64,000 nucleotides of DNA. It comes from Candidatus Hamiltonella defensa 5AT (Acyrthosiphon pisum) (GTDB lineage: Bacteria; Pseudomonadota; Gammaproteobacteria; Enterobacterales; Enterobacteriaceae). Every line of letters starts with the position of its first letter. Position 1 is the first letter of the stretch. Shown here piece by piece: positions 1-9,332 of the stretch. Where the stretch lies: positions 806,001 to 870,000 of the forward strand of contig NC_012751.1 of assembly GCF_000021705.1 (NCBI RefSeq). The letters are read 5' to 3'. The position numbers and the translations under genes were made by a program. The notes beneath the pieces were generated by a model. The model was given only the letters and a program-made list of their open reading frames with translations. It made no database searches and was not told the origin of the DNA.

Positions 1-1919
1 GCTTGAATAGATTCTTGCATCACTTTACCGAGGGAGCCGGTATAAAGCAGTTTACCTTTTCCTGGAAGAGAAGCGGCCTCTATTGTCAGTAAGTCGCCAC
101 CTACCTCTGTCCAAGCCAATCCTGTCACTTGACCAATTCTGTTTTCTGAATCAGCACGACCATAATCAAACCGTTGAACACCAAGAAAATCTTTTAAATT
201 ATTTTCATTAATATCAATGTGCTTTATTTTTTTTTGCATCAATAAAATTTTTACGGCTTTTCGACAAATTTTAGATATTTCACGCTCTAAATTTCGTACA
301 CCCGCTTCCCTCGTGTAATAACGAATGATGCCGAGAATTGCGCCATCTTCAATGTTAAGCTCATTTTTTTTAATCGCATTACGCTCAAATTGTTTTGATA
401 ATAAATGTTGTTTCGCAATATTGAGTTTTTCGTCTTCTGTATAACCTGAAAGGCGGATGACTTCCATACGATCTAGTAGTGGAGAAGGGATATTTAATGA
501 ATTAGATGTGGCGACAAACATAACATCAGAAAGGTCATAATCTACTTCTAGATAATGATCATTAAAAGCAACGTTTTGCTCTGAATCTAGTACTTCCAAT
601 AGCGCAGAGGCAGGATCTCCACGCATATCTGTCTCCATTTTATCAATTTCATCTAATAAAAAGAGGGGATTTTTTACTTTGACTTTCGCCATTTTTTGAA
701 TCAGTTTACCGGGCATGGAACCAATATAAGTGCGCCTATGTCCCCGTATTTCGGCTTCATCGCGTACTCCTCCCAGTGCCATTCGGACATATTCACGGCC
801 CGTTGCATGAGCAATAGATCGGCCCAATGAAGTTTTGCCTACTCCAGGAGGACCCACTAAACATAGAATGGGGCCTTTAATTTTGCTGATTCTACTTTGT
901 ACCGCAAGATACTCAAGAATGCGGTCTTTAACTCTTTTTAAACCATAATGTTCGGTATCTAGCACTGCCTGTGCCTTGATTAAATCTTTTTTAACTTTGC
1001 TGCGGTTGTGCCAGGGAACCTGTAGCATCCAGTCAATGTAACCCCGCACAACGGTGGCTTCCGCAGACATAGGAGGCATCATTTTTAATTTTTTCAGTTC
1101 AGATTCTGTTTTTTCACGTGCTTCCTTGGGAATTTTTGCCGCTTCAATTTTACGTTTTAGCATCTCGTATTCGTCAGGAATATTGTCCATTTCGCCTATT
1201 TCTTTCTGAATGGCTTTCATCTGTTCATTCAGATAATATTCGCGCTGGCTTTTTTCCATCTGTTTTTTAACACGCCCACGAATGCGTTTTTCTATCTGTA
1301 ATAAATCTATTTCTGATGCCATGATATTCATCAGCTGTGTAAAACGCTCAGTGAGATCGGGCATTTCTAAAATATTTTGTTTCTCATTTAATTTCAATGA
1401 AATATGAGCGGCAATCATGTCTGAGAGACGTTCCGCATCATTAATGAGGTTTAAAGAAGTCAATACTTCGGATGGAATTTTTTTATTTAATTTAACGTAA
1501 ACCTCAAATTGACTCATCAGAGCTCGTACGGATATTTCCTGCTCAGGCTTTTCTATGACTTTTGGATTAATGTATTCAAATTCAGCTGAGAAGTAGCCTG
1601 AATCCTCACGTAAAGCTGTTATACGTGCGCGCTTTAGTCCTTCTACTAAAATTTTTACTGTGCCATCAGGCAACTTCAGTATTTGCAAAATGGAAGCCAC
1701 AGTGCCTACAGAAAATAAATCATCCATGCAAGGTTCATCAGCCGCCGCTTCTTTTTGAGCGACAAGCAACAATTTTTTACCATAATCCATTCCTGCTTTT
1801 AGGCATCGAATGGATTTTTCTCGACCAATAAATAATGGGATCACCATGTGAGGAAAAACCACAACATCACGCAGTGGTAAGACGGGAATTTGTACGCGTT
1901 CGGAACGCTTAAGGTTCAT
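1..1919 (-). CDS. lon: ATP-dependent protease Lon (partial, C-terminus outside window)
   Basis: Lon is the soluble AAA+ serine protease that degrades misfolded and regulatory proteins. Translated from the minus strand, the product starts MNLKRSERVQIPVLPLRDVVVFP, the canonical enterobacterial N-terminus. It continues through the LON substrate-binding domain and coiled coil to the AAA+ module, with Walker A GPPGVGKT near residue 356 and Walker B LFLLDEIDK near residue 420. About 639 codons are present. The frame is open to the left window edge, so the catalytic Ser-Lys dyad of the protease domain lies outside. The ATG at 1919-1917 is chosen by homology; the preceding ribosome site is weak (GAGAGAC). 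Gene order clpP-clpX-lon matches E. coli. An AT-rich 290-bp leader separates it from clpX. Confidence 0.97.
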   Translation of the reverse strand, partial: MNLKRSERVQIPVLPLRDVVVFPHMVIPLFIGREKSIRCLKAGMDYGKKLLLVAQKEAAADEPCMDDLFSVGTVASILQILKLPDGTVKILVEGLKRARITALREDSGYFSAEFEYINPKVIEKPEQEISVRALMSQFEVYVKLNKKIPSEVLTSLNLINDAERLSDMIAAHISLKLNEKQNILEMPDLTERFTQLMNIMASEIDLLQIEKRIRGRVKKQMEKSQREYYLNEQMKAIQKEIGEMDNIPDEYEMLKRKIEAAKIPKEAREKTESELKKLKMMPPMSAEATVVRGYIDWMLQVPWHNRSKVKKDLIKAQAVLDTEHYGLKRVKDRILEYLAVQSRISKIKGPILCLVGPPGVGKTSLGRSIAHATGREYVRMALGGVRDEAEIRGHRRTYIGSMPGKLIQKMAKVKVKNPLFLLDEIDKMETDMRGDPASALLEVLDSEQNVAFNDHYLEVDYDLSDVMFVATSNSLNIPSPLLDRMEVIRLSGYTEDEKLNIAKQHLLSKQFERNAIKKNELNIEDGAILGIIRYYTREAGVRNLEREISKICRKAVKILLMQKKIKHIDINENNLKDFLGVQRFDYGRADSENRIGQVTGLAWTEVGGDLLTIEAASLPGKGKLLYTGSLGKVMQESIQ

Positions 1920-2104
1920 GAAGGTCTCTCTATAGTTTTGTCTTTGTATAATTAGACCTTTTTAAAAACCTATCAGATTGTGATTTCTGAGGTGCTCGTT
2001 TTTTATAAACTAAAGTCCTCTGAGCATTTCCTTCATTGACTTCTATGAGCACAAGCCGGTCGGATGCTCCTGCGCTTTGAATTCACAGCCATCACTACGG
2101 TTTT

Positions 2105-2136
2105 AAAAAAAGTCTATGATTTAAAGCAGGACTTTT
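2105..2136. terminator. putative bidirectional hairpin terminator between clpX and lon
   Basis: The sequence holds an AAAAGTC / GACTTTT stem of about 7 bp with a 15-nt loop. A run of T follows on the minus strand and a T-rich stretch follows on the plus strand. It lies downstream of the clpX stop and upstream of lon. The stem is short and AT-rich, so efficiency is doubtful. No clear heat-shock promoter could be assigned for lon in the rest of the 290-bp gap. Confidence 0.3.
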
Positions 2137-2212
2137 ATTTTATTTTTAGGAGTGATAATCCATTTTTCATTTTTTTATGAAACTTCAAAAAAATAATTTC
2201 GATATATTTTCG

Positions 2213-3478
2213 CTAATTATTTTTTTTTGAAATTTGTGTCTCATTTTGCTCGAAAATCATTAAGGGAACGGACTGGCCAATAATCACAGATTCATTGACC
2301 ACTACTTTAGAAACATTTTCTGTGGATGGTAAATCATACATGGTGTCCAACAAAGTGTTTTCAACAATAGATCTTAAACCACGAGCCCCTGTTTTACGAA
2401 CCAGGGCTTTTTTGGCAATTGCCTTTAAAGCATTATAATGAAATTCAAGCTCAACCCCTTCAAGGTGAAACAAAGCCTGATATTGTTTTGTCAGTGCATT
2501 TTTAGGCGCTTTCAAAATTTGGATTAAAGCCTCTTCATTTAGTTGATCTAATACAGCAATAACAGGTAAGCGCCCTATAAACTCAGGGATTAAGCCAAAT
2601 TTGACTAAGTCTTCGGTCTCAACCTGAGACAATATTTTATCTTCATTTGTTTTTTCACGGGCCCCTTTGACTGTAGCGTTAAAACCAATTCCGGTACCTG
2701 TATTGAGCCTCTGTTCAATCACCTTGTTAAGATCGGCAAAGGCGCCTCCGCATATAAATAAAATTTTTGAAGTGTCAACCTGTAAGAATTCTTGCTGGGG
2801 ATGCTTACGGCCACCTTGAGGAGGTACAGATGCGATTGTTCCTTCAATGAGTTTCAGTAATGCCTGTTGTACTCCTTCACCTGATACGTCTCGAGTAATC
2901 GAAGGATTATCTGATTTACGTGAAATTTTATCGATTTCATCAATATATATGATACCCAGCTGTGCTTTTTGAACATCGTAGTTACATTTTTGTAGCAATT
3001 TTTGAATGATATTTTCGACATCTTCTCCTACATAACCTGCCTCTGTTAAAACTGTGGCATCTGCAATCGTAAAGGGAACGTTAAGGAAACGCGCTAAGGT
3101 TTCTGCTAATAAGGTTTTACCGCTTCCCGTTGGACCAATCAGTAAAATGTTACTTTTACCTAGTTCAACACCATCAGGGATAGAGTGACTTAATCTTTTA
3201 TAATGATTGTAGACAGCCACCGATAACACTTTTTTTGCAGCTTCTTGACCAATAACGTAGTCATCTAAATGGGCACGTATTTGATGAGGTGTGGGTAAAG
3301 CCTCTGATTCTTTAGTAGAAATTTCTTTCATTTCTTGACGAATAATGTTGTTACATAAATCAATACATTCGTCACAAACATAAACTGCCGGGCCTGCAAT
3401 CAATTTATGCACTTCATGCTGGTTTTTCCCGCAAAAAGAGCAATAAATCAGCTTTCCAGAACTTTTGCGCTTACTCAT
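2213..3478 (-). CDS. clpX: ATP-dependent Clp protease ATP-binding subunit ClpX
   Basis: ClpX is the AAA+ unfoldase that feeds tagged substrates into ClpP. From the chosen start the protein is 421 aa (E. coli 424). An N-terminal zinc-binding domain has Cys13, Cys16, Cys35 and Cys38 (YCSFCGK and CDECIDLC). Walker A is GPTGSGKT and Walker B is IIYIDEIDK, and the ClpX pore and C-terminal regions are conserved. A longer frame reaches 3523, but the internal ATG at 3478 gives the family N-terminus (MSKRKSSGKL) and has AGAGG upstream, so it is preferred. It sits 87 bp downstream of clpP, as in other enterics. Confidence 0.98.
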   Translation of the reverse strand: MSKRKSSGKLIYCSFCGKNQHEVHKLIAGPAVYVCDECIDLCNNIIRQEMKEISTKESEALPTPHQIRAHLDDYVIGQEAAKKVLSVAVYNHYKRLSHSIPDGVELGKSNILLIGPTGSGKTLLAETLARFLNVPFTIADATVLTEAGYVGEDVENIIQKLLQKCNYDVQKAQLGIIYIDEIDKISRKSDNPSITRDVSGEGVQQALLKLIEGTIASVPPQGGRKHPQQEFLQVDTSKILFICGGAFADLNKVIEQRLNTGTGIGFNATVKGAREKTNEDKILSQVETEDLVKFGLIPEFIGRLPVIAVLDQLNEEALIQILKAPKNALTKQYQALFHLEGVELEFHYNALKAIAKKALVRKTGARGLRSIVENTLLDTMYDLPSTENVSKVVVNESVIIGQSVPLMIFEQNETQISKKNN

Positions 3479-3565
3479 TATCAGTAAACCTCTTTTGTCG
3501 TATTCTTCACTCAAAAATTTCATCGATAGAATGATTGTTCTCTATGTTTGTATTCATAGAGACTA

Positions 3566-4213
3566 TTATTTTTTACTAAAATTTTTAACATCCTTGCGTT
3601 CAGTTAATACACAGTCCACTAGTCCATATTTTTTCGCTTCTTCAGCAGATAAAAAGTGATCACGTTCTGTATCTTTTTCTATTATCTTTAATGTTTTTTT
3701 GGTATGTATTGCCATTAAGTCATTCATACGTTTTTTTACTTTTAATATTTCTTTTGCATGAATTTCAATATCACTCGCTTGGCCTTGAAATCCGCCTAGT
3801 GGCTGATGAATCATTACTCTGGCATTAGGTAAGCAATAACGTTTACTTTTTGCGCCCGCGGCTAATAAAAAGGCCCCCATTGAGCATGCCTGCCCTATAC
3901 AGATCGTGCTGACATCAGGTGTTATAAATTGCATGGTGTCATAAATAGACATCCCTGCTGTAATCACGCCCCCTGGAGAATTAATGTATAAATAAATATC
4001 TTTTTCAGGATTTTCTGCTTCTAAGAATAACATCTGCGCCACAATCAGATTCGCCATATGCTCTTCTACTTGCCCTGTTAAAAAAATAACACGCTCTTTT
4101 AGCATACGGGAATAGATATCGTAAGCACGTTCTCCACGTGAAGTTTGTTCTACCACCATAGGCACCAAAGTCATGCTGGGTAAGCGTGTATTTTGTTCGT
4201 CAAAAGATGACAT
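3566..4213 (-). CDS. clpP: ATP-dependent Clp protease proteolytic subunit ClpP
   Basis: ClpP is the self-compartmentalised serine peptidase that pairs with ClpX and ClpA. The product is 215 aa (E. coli 207, including a 14-residue propeptide) and aligns from the first residue. The catalytic triad is visible: Ser111 in GQACSMGAF, His136 in RVMIHQPLGG and Asp185 in ERDHFLS. The residue just before the active-site Ser is Cys-Ser rather than the usual Ala-Ser, a conservative oddity. The gene lies between tig and clpX in the standard order, preceded by AGGAGA. Confidence 0.98.
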   Translation of the reverse strand: MSSFDEQNTRLPSMTLVPMVVEQTSRGERAYDIYSRMLKERVIFLTGQVEEHMANLIVAQMLFLEAENPEKDIYLYINSPGGVITAGMSIYDTMQFITPDVSTICIGQACSMGAFLLAAGAKSKRYCLPNARVMIHQPLGGFQGQASDIEIHAKEILKVKKRMNDLMAIHTKKTLKIIEKDTERDHFLSAEEAKKYGLVDCVLTERKDVKNFSKK

Positions 4214-4360
4214 ATCCTCTCCTAAAAATTAGTTTTTTGCGGCGTAGTTTTAGTTCAGAATTAACTTCTTGGCAGAATCTGGCTTGATTTCATATACTCA
4301 AAAAGAATAATTTTCTCTCTAAAATAGCGAAGACGCTAAGGCGAGTCAGTCGCGACTGAA

Positions 4361-5683
4361 TCAATCGTTAGCCGTATCAGTCTCATGGATTTGCTTCATA
4401 AACTCACTAAATGAGATTGGTTTTTCCGTGATTTTAGCGTTTTTTAAAAGCACTTGAATGGCTTCTTCTTCCAAGGCAAGATTGTATATATTATTCATTA
4501 ACTTTTTATTATTTTTATAAAATTCAATTGTTTCTTTAGGGTTTTCATAAGCCTCAGCGATTTCTTCAAGAAAAACCTGGACCTTATTTTCATCAACAGT
4601 TAACTTGTTTCGATCGATGACTTCAGTTAATAACAGCCCTACAAGCACCCGACTTTCTGCCTTTTCAGCAAATACAGAACGAGGCAGCTCTTTTATGATG
4701 TCTTTTTTATCGCTATAAGATGCAGCTTTTGTTCGTAAGGCATCAATTTCTTCCTCGATTAAAGAAAGAGGTACTTTTGTTTTATTTAAATCGCATAAAC
4801 TTGTAATGGTTTGTTCTTTAATTCTTTTGCGAATGGCTTTTGTGAGTTCCCTTTGCATGTTTTTACGTATTTCAGCACGTAAAGCCTCTATGGAGGATTC
4901 CTCAGGTAAATCAAAATTTTTAATAAATTCTTCATTAATTTCAGGTAATTGAAATTTTTCTATTTTTTTAAGATGAATCAAAAATTGGCTTTCTTTGCCT
5001 TTTAAAGACTCACTGTGATACTCATCAGGGAAAGTTAATGTGATGTTAAATTCTTCGCTCATTTTATGGCCCACAATACCCTCTTCAAAACCTGGGATCA
5101 TGTTGCCTTCACCGAGGTTCATGACAAAATCAGAAGCAGTACCGCCTTCAAATTTTTCTCCGTCAACAGAGCCAGTAAAGTCAAAGGTCACGCGATCTCC
5201 CATTTCAGCAGGGAGATCCGGGATTTCTTGCCAGGTTTTTTTTTGGTGGCGTAATTTTTCTAACATTTTATCGATATCATCATCGTTGAGTGACACTATA
5301 GGTTTTTCTACTTCAATTAATTCTAAATCTTTAAGTTTGATCTCTGGATACACTTCAAATTCCACTGAATAAGTGTAATTTTCATTTTTTATATATTTTC
5401 CTGGTAAATATTGAGGTCTGCCAGCGAGGTTAAGCTTCTCTTGAAGAATGGTTTTTGAAAAATGATCTTGCATAAAATCGATCAAAATATCTTGTTGAAT
5501 AGATTCACCATAACGTTGTTCAATCAAGTTGATAGGGACCTTTCCTTTACGAAAGCCGTCCATTTTTGCTGTTTTAGCCGTTTTAACTACCTTATCTTTA
5601 ATGGCTTTTTCAATGTCATCAGAAAATAATGTGATTGTTGCTCGTTTTTTAAGATCTTCTGTTGTTTCAACCAAAACTTGCAT
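4361..5683 (-). CDS. tig: Trigger factor, ribosome-associated chaperone/peptidyl-prolyl isomerase
   Basis: Trigger factor binds the ribosome exit site through L23 and shields nascent chains. The 440-aa product (E. coli 432) has the N-terminal ribosome-binding signature GFRKGKVP near residue 44. It also has the FKBP-type domain (GDRVTFDFTGSVDGEKFEGG...MIPGFEEGIVGH, roughly residues 160-245) and the long helical C-terminal chaperone arms. GAGG lies just upstream of the ATG. A perfect 14-bp palindrome (TCAGTCGCGACTGA, 4346-4359) abuts the stop codon on the clpP side and may act as a weak attenuator or processing site. The bolA gene expected upstream in E. coli is absent. Confidence 0.98.
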   Translation of the reverse strand: MQVLVETTEDLKKRATITLFSDDIEKAIKDKVVKTAKTAKMDGFRKGKVPINLIEQRYGESIQQDILIDFMQDHFSKTILQEKLNLAGRPQYLPGKYIKNENYTYSVEFEVYPEIKLKDLELIEVEKPIVSLNDDDIDKMLEKLRHQKKTWQEIPDLPAEMGDRVTFDFTGSVDGEKFEGGTASDFVMNLGEGNMIPGFEEGIVGHKMSEEFNITLTFPDEYHSESLKGKESQFLIHLKKIEKFQLPEINEEFIKNFDLPEESSIEALRAEIRKNMQRELTKAIRKRIKEQTITSLCDLNKTKVPLSLIEEEIDALRTKAASYSDKKDIIKELPRSVFAEKAESRVLVGLLLTEVIDRNKLTVDENKVQVFLEEIAEAYENPKETIEFYKNNKKLMNNIYNLALEEEAIQVLLKNAKITEKPISFSEFMKQIHETDTAND

Positions 5684-5727
5684 TTTTTACCTCAATACGG
5701 ATTTTTTAAAATTTTGTCTCAGGTCAA

Positions 5728-5755
5728 CGTATAAACAAGGCAGTATGTTCATCAA
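5728..5755 (-). promoter_or_regulatory. candidate sigma70 promoter for tig
   Basis: On the minus strand, TTGATG (-35) is followed after 16 bp by TATACG (-10), about 45 bp upstream of the tig start. Both boxes are imperfect. The position is sensible but no transcript data are visible. Confidence 0.35.
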
Positions 5756-6385
5756 GCAGTTGAGACTGAAAACACTAATACAACATTTCATTCATTTTAT
5801 TAATGAAACTCATTTATTTTTCTGTGTACATACATAAATCATAAAGATTGCGAATGAAACCGGTCTAGGCTCTATGATGTATAGAAAAAGATAACGCAAG
5901 GGGGTTTTTAGACCCGCTAATTTTGTCACGATTCATTATAACGATGTACAGGTCCTCAGTCGAGGGAAGTGCCTATTCACTCAGAGCGATCTGATCTAAA
6001 AAAACTTCACATACAAATAACGCATTGATTTATTGAATTTTTTATTTATCAAGTTTTTTAGAATGTCTTCAGTGATGCCTCTTTTACAACATTTCATCCA
6101 TGTTAGCGAGTAGGCACGAGTCAACAGAACTTGATTTAACAGCCTTGAGGCACTTTAACGATAGCCATTCGTGGCGCTAAAGATTCAGTTGGCTAGAGCA
6201 TTGGAAAAGTTAAATATTCGTTTTTAAAAAAATACTGAATTGACCGAATGGCATTTTTTCATAATGCTTGTGAGTAAAGCATTTTACGCTCTAAAGCTTG
6301 AAGGGTTCGGCCAGGAATTTATTTTAAAGTGTCCACGGTCTCCGTAAAGGGAAAGCATGGGAATCAGATAAGCGATTGATCACGA
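5756..6385. other. 630-bp region without recognisable genes
   Basis: No convincing coding frame or known RNA was found here, between the tig promoter region and the tRNA cluster. A small hairpin, AATGCTT-n7-AAGCATT near 6260-6285, is followed by TTTT on the plus strand. Other stretches look like decayed sequence. In E. coli this side of tig carries bolA; no BolA-like motif could be read on either strand. Confidence 0.5.
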
Positions 6386-6460
6386 TGGCTGGGGTACCAG
6401 GATTTGAACCTGGGAATGTCGGAATCAGAATCCGATGCCTTACCGCTTGGCTATACCCCA
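6386..6460 (-). tRNA. glnV: tRNA-Gln (CUG anticodon)
   Basis: This is a 75-nt cloverleaf with encoded CCA. The acceptor TGGGGTA pairs with TACCCCA, and the T-loop is GTTCAAATC. The anticodon loop has CTG in the context TTCTGAT. It closely matches the E. coli glnV/glnX tRNA and is the last gene of the four-tRNA minus-strand cluster. Confidence 0.97.
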
Positions 6461-6533
6461 AACGTATACCCTAATAAAGTAACTAGCGTGGCGTCATGAA
6501 GGATTTTTTTGAAATAAGGATGGTGCAAAAATA

Positions 6534-6608
6534 TGGCTGGGGTACCAGGATTCGAACCTGGGAATGCCGGGATCAAAACCCGGTGCCTTACCACTTGGCT
6601 ATACCCCA
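6534..6608 (-). tRNA. glnU: tRNA-Gln (UUG anticodon)
   Basis: This is a 75-nt cloverleaf with encoded CCA, nearly identical to its neighbour except for the anticodon stem. The anticodon is TTG in the context TTTTGAT. It corresponds to E. coli glnU/glnW. A 73-bp spacer separates it from the CUG isoacceptor; E. coli has metU at that point, and it is missing here. Confidence 0.97.
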
Positions 6609-6636
6609 TTTGCTTTTATTATCAGCGGTTTAAAAG

Positions 6637-6721
6637 TGGTGCGGGAGGCGAGACTTGAACTCGCACACCTTACGGCGCTAGAACCTAAATCTAGTGCGTC
6701 TACCAATTTCGCCACTCCCGC
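6637..6721 (-). tRNA. leuW: tRNA-Leu (UAG anticodon)
   Basis: This is an 85-nt class II tRNA with a long variable arm, acceptor GCGGGAG/CTCCCGC and encoded CCA. The anticodon is TAG within CTAGATTTAGGTTCTAG. It corresponds to E. coli leuW and keeps its position second in the operon. Confidence 0.97.
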
Positions 6722-6723
6722 AA

Positions 6724-6800
6724 TGGTGGCTACGACGGGATTCGAACCTGTGACCCCAGCATTATGAGTGCTGTGCTCTAACCAGCTGAGCTACGTAGCC
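6724..6800 (-). tRNA. metT: tRNA-Met (elongator, CAU anticodon)
   Basis: This is a 77-nt cloverleaf with encoded CCA, acceptor GGCTACG/CGTAGCC and anticodon CAT in CTCATAA. It matches the E. coli elongator metT/metU type rather than initiator tRNA. It is the promoter-proximal gene of the cluster and is separated from the Leu tRNA by only 2 bp. Confidence 0.97.
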
Positions 6801-6855
6801 ATCTTTTATGTATGCTCTTTATGGTCTTAGACCTTCATTAAGCGTTTCGGGGCGC

Positions 6856-6884
6856 ATTATGCGTATATGCAAAATGAGCGTCAA
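6856..6884 (-). promoter_or_regulatory. sigma70 promoter of the tRNA operon with GC-rich discriminator
   Basis: TTGACG (-35), a 17-bp spacer and CATAAT (-10) lie on the minus strand about 55 bp upstream of the first tRNA. They are followed at once by GCGCCCC. A GC-rich discriminator is the hallmark of stable-RNA promoters under ppGpp/DksA control, so stringent regulation is inferred. Confidence 0.85.
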
Positions 6885-6966
6885 CTCATTTTAAAAAAAA
6901 ATCAGTATTCATCGCAGGGATTCCTTCAATATCAAACAATCAGATATTCCTCATTCTTTCAGAAAT

Positions 6967-7884
6967 TCATATTCCATCATTTTTATTTTTTACGGCCGTG
7001 ATACGGCACCACTCTTCTTTTTCAGCGATAGGATAAAGGCAAAAGGCGTGTTGATATGCCTGAGAAACTTTATCAGATTGAGTGTTCAAAATACCGGAAA
7101 GGCCTAAATACCCATCAGGCTTAACTAAATCGGCGATCACGCCTGCCAATTCACACAAAGGGGCGGCTAAAATATTAGCAACCACCACATCTGCTTGAAG
7201 ATTTTTCGGTTCTTGTCCAGATAAATAGAGCACCAGATGCTCAGAAACTCCGTTACGTTGTGCGTTATCCCGACTTGCTTCAATCGCTTGAGGATCTATG
7301 TCAATCCCAATCGCTTGTTTCGCCCCTAATTTGAGCGCCGCTATGGCCAAAATGCCTGATCCACACCCAAAATCAATTAAGATTTTATTTTGTAAATCAA
7401 GGCTATCAAGCCATTCTAAACAAAGCGCCGTGGTCGGGTGTGTTCCTGTGCCAAATGCCAATCCGGGATCTAGTATTACATTCACCGCACTCGGATCTGG
7501 CACCGCTTGCATACTCGGACAAACCCAAAGACGCTGCCCAAAACGCATAGGATGAAAATGAATCATCCATTCTCGCTCCCACTGTTTATCTTCCAAATGC
7601 TCAATTTTATAAATAAAATGTTGCCCTGGTTCACACATGGCCTTTATTTTATTGATGGCCGCGGCGATTTTCGTTTGATGTTCATGTAAATTGTTATCCG
7701 CTTCATATAAACCTGCTATTTCAATGTCATCCCAAAATTTCAATTCGCCTGGCAAAGGTTCAAAAATAGGCTGATCCCCTGCGTCCTGAAAAGTGACAGA
7801 GACAGCGCCGGTTTCTAACAATAGCGTTTCTAACAGGTTGTCATGCTGTTTTGATGTGATTATTTTGATTTGTATCCAAGGCAT
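6967..7884 (-). CDS. prmA: Ribosomal protein L11 methyltransferase PrmA
   Basis: PrmA trimethylates ribosomal protein L11 using S-adenosylmethionine. The 305-aa protein (E. coli 293) begins MPWIQIKI. It has the linker motif DPGLAFGTGTHPTT, the SAM-binding loop DFGCGSGILAIAALKLGA and the NILA-type active-site motif VVVANILAAPL. The start overlaps the end of panF by 25 bp, which implies translational coupling in the yhdT-panF-prmA operon, the same order as E. coli. The dusB-fis pair that normally follows is replaced by the tRNA cluster. Confidence 0.97.
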   Translation of the reverse strand: MPWIQIKIITSKQHDNLLETLLLETGAVSVTFQDAGDQPIFEPLPGELKFWDDIEIAGLYEADNNLHEHQTKIAAAINKIKAMCEPGQHFIYKIEHLEDKQWEREWMIHFHPMRFGQRLWVCPSMQAVPDPSAVNVILDPGLAFGTGTHPTTALCLEWLDSLDLQNKILIDFGCGSGILAIAALKLGAKQAIGIDIDPQAIEASRDNAQRNGVSEHLVLYLSGQEPKNLQADVVVANILAAPLCELAGVIADLVKPDGYLGLSGILNTQSDKVSQAYQHAFCLYPIAEKEEWCRITAVKNKNDGI

Positions 7885-9332
7885 GTTTTATCTCTATGAA
7901 GTGTGAGCGTTTTTTTATCGCCCCAGATATTGCCCATCAAAAAAGCCAAAAGGTTTAAAATGAGTGTTGGCATAATAGGATGGAATCCTAAAAATTGAAT
8001 ATTAAATATCGTCAATAAAATATAACAAAGGGCACCCACTATCATTGAGCTGATGGCTCCATAGGCATTAGCTCTACGCCAGTACAATCCCAGTACCAAA
8101 GGCCACAAAAAAACGGCTTCCATTCCCCCGAAAGCCAATAAATTAAGCCATATGATCATATCTGGTGGGCGCCACGCTGTCAGTATGAGTAAAAGACCGA
8201 AACACAGAGTGGTTCCTTTTGAAATCCATTTCAATTTTTTTTCATTGTTGAGCTGTTTGGGCTTGAGGTTCAGATAAATGTCCTTGACCAGGGTAGCGGA
8301 GGATTGCAATAGCTGTGCATTCACAGTCGACATAATAGCCGCCATTGGGGCGGCAAGAAAAAGACCGGCTGCAAAAGGTGGGAACACCCGCATTATCAGT
8401 TTTGGGATCACCTCATCAGGAACACTTAAATCGGGTAAAATAGCGCGCCCTAAAGCCCCCGATAAATGCATGGTAAACATCATGATGCCCACCACAACGG
8501 TACCTAAAATAATCCCCCTATGAACGGCTTGGCTATTACGATAAGCAATCGATCTAACCGCCGTATGAGGTAAACCAATGACTCCAAAGCACACCAACAC
8601 CCAAAAAGAAGCCATAAAGGGGATATTCAGTATTTGATCCTGGCCTTGAGGTGTGATCAACGCAGGATCAATATGAAATAAGGTATCTACGGCTTTTGCT
8701 AATCCTCCGGCGTTATGCACTACCGCCACTAAAAGCAAAATGGTGCCCGACAGCATAATCACACCCTGTAAGCTGTCATTGAGTACGCTGCTGCGAAAAC
8801 CGCCAAAAGCGGTGTATAGAGTGACACTGATACCAAATATCAATAACCCGATATGATAGGGAATGCCTGCTGTCGCTTCTAGCAGCCGGGCGCCTCCCAC
8901 AAATTGGACCGTCATGGCCCCCATAAATGCCAATAACAAACTCACACTGGTCAGCCAGACTAAAAGCCGGCTTTTATAACGGGCATACAGCATGTCATTT
9001 AAAGTGACAGCGTTGTAACTCCGCGCCAAAATAGCAAATTTTTTGCCTAATATGCCCAAAGAAAGCCATATTGCAGGGAGCTGGATCATGGCGAGTAAAA
9101 CCCAACCCAACCCATATTGATAAGCCGCCCCAGGACCCCCGATAAAAGAACTTGCACTAATATAAGTGCCGCTCAAAGTCATGGCTAATACAAAGCCCCC
9201 CATGGAACGATTGCCAATAAAATATTGCTTCAGGAAATGTTCAGATTTTTGATTTCTGACACTATAAAAAGATAAACAAAAAAGGATAAATAAATAAGCC
9301 ATCAGAGGCAAAATCATATCAATATCAATCAA
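7860..9332 (-). CDS. panF: Sodium/pantothenate symporter PanF
   Basis: PanF is a sodium:solute symporter family permease importing pantothenate for coenzyme A synthesis. The 490-aa product (E. coli 483) is highly hydrophobic with about 13 membrane segments. It has SSF-type signatures such as GTYISASSFIGGPGAAYQYG near the N-terminus and TAFGGFRSSVLNDSLQG in the middle. It overlaps yhdT by 4 bp (ATGA) upstream and prmA by 25 bp downstream, so the three are translated as a coupled unit. Retention of pantothenate uptake fits a host-dependent lifestyle (inference). Confidence 0.97.
   Translation of the reverse strand: MIDIDMILPLMAYLFILFCLSFYSVRNQKSEHFLKQYFIGNRSMGGFVLAMTLSGTYISASSFIGGPGAAYQYGLGWVLLAMIQLPAIWLSLGILGKKFAILARSYNAVTLNDMLYARYKSRLLVWLTSVSLLLAFMGAMTVQFVGGARLLEATAGIPYHIGLLIFGISVTLYTAFGGFRSSVLNDSLQGVIMLSGTILLLVAVVHNAGGLAKAVDTLFHIDPALITPQGQDQILNIPFMASFWVLVCFGVIGLPHTAVRSIAYRNSQAVHRGIILGTVVVGIMMFTMHLSGALGRAILPDLSVPDEVIPKLIMRVFPPFAAGLFLAAPMAAIMSTVNAQLLQSSATLVKDIYLNLKPKQLNNEKKLKWISKGTTLCFGLLLILTAWRPPDMIIWLNLLAFGGMEAVFLWPLVLGLYWRRANAYGAISSMIVGALCYILLTIFNIQFLGFHPIMPTLILNLLAFLMGNIWGDKKTLTLHRDKTCLGYKSK

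Noticed and set aside
6564..6767. Open frame of 67 codons on the plus strand
   Set aside because: It runs antisense through three tRNA genes; cloverleaf structure explains the sequence.
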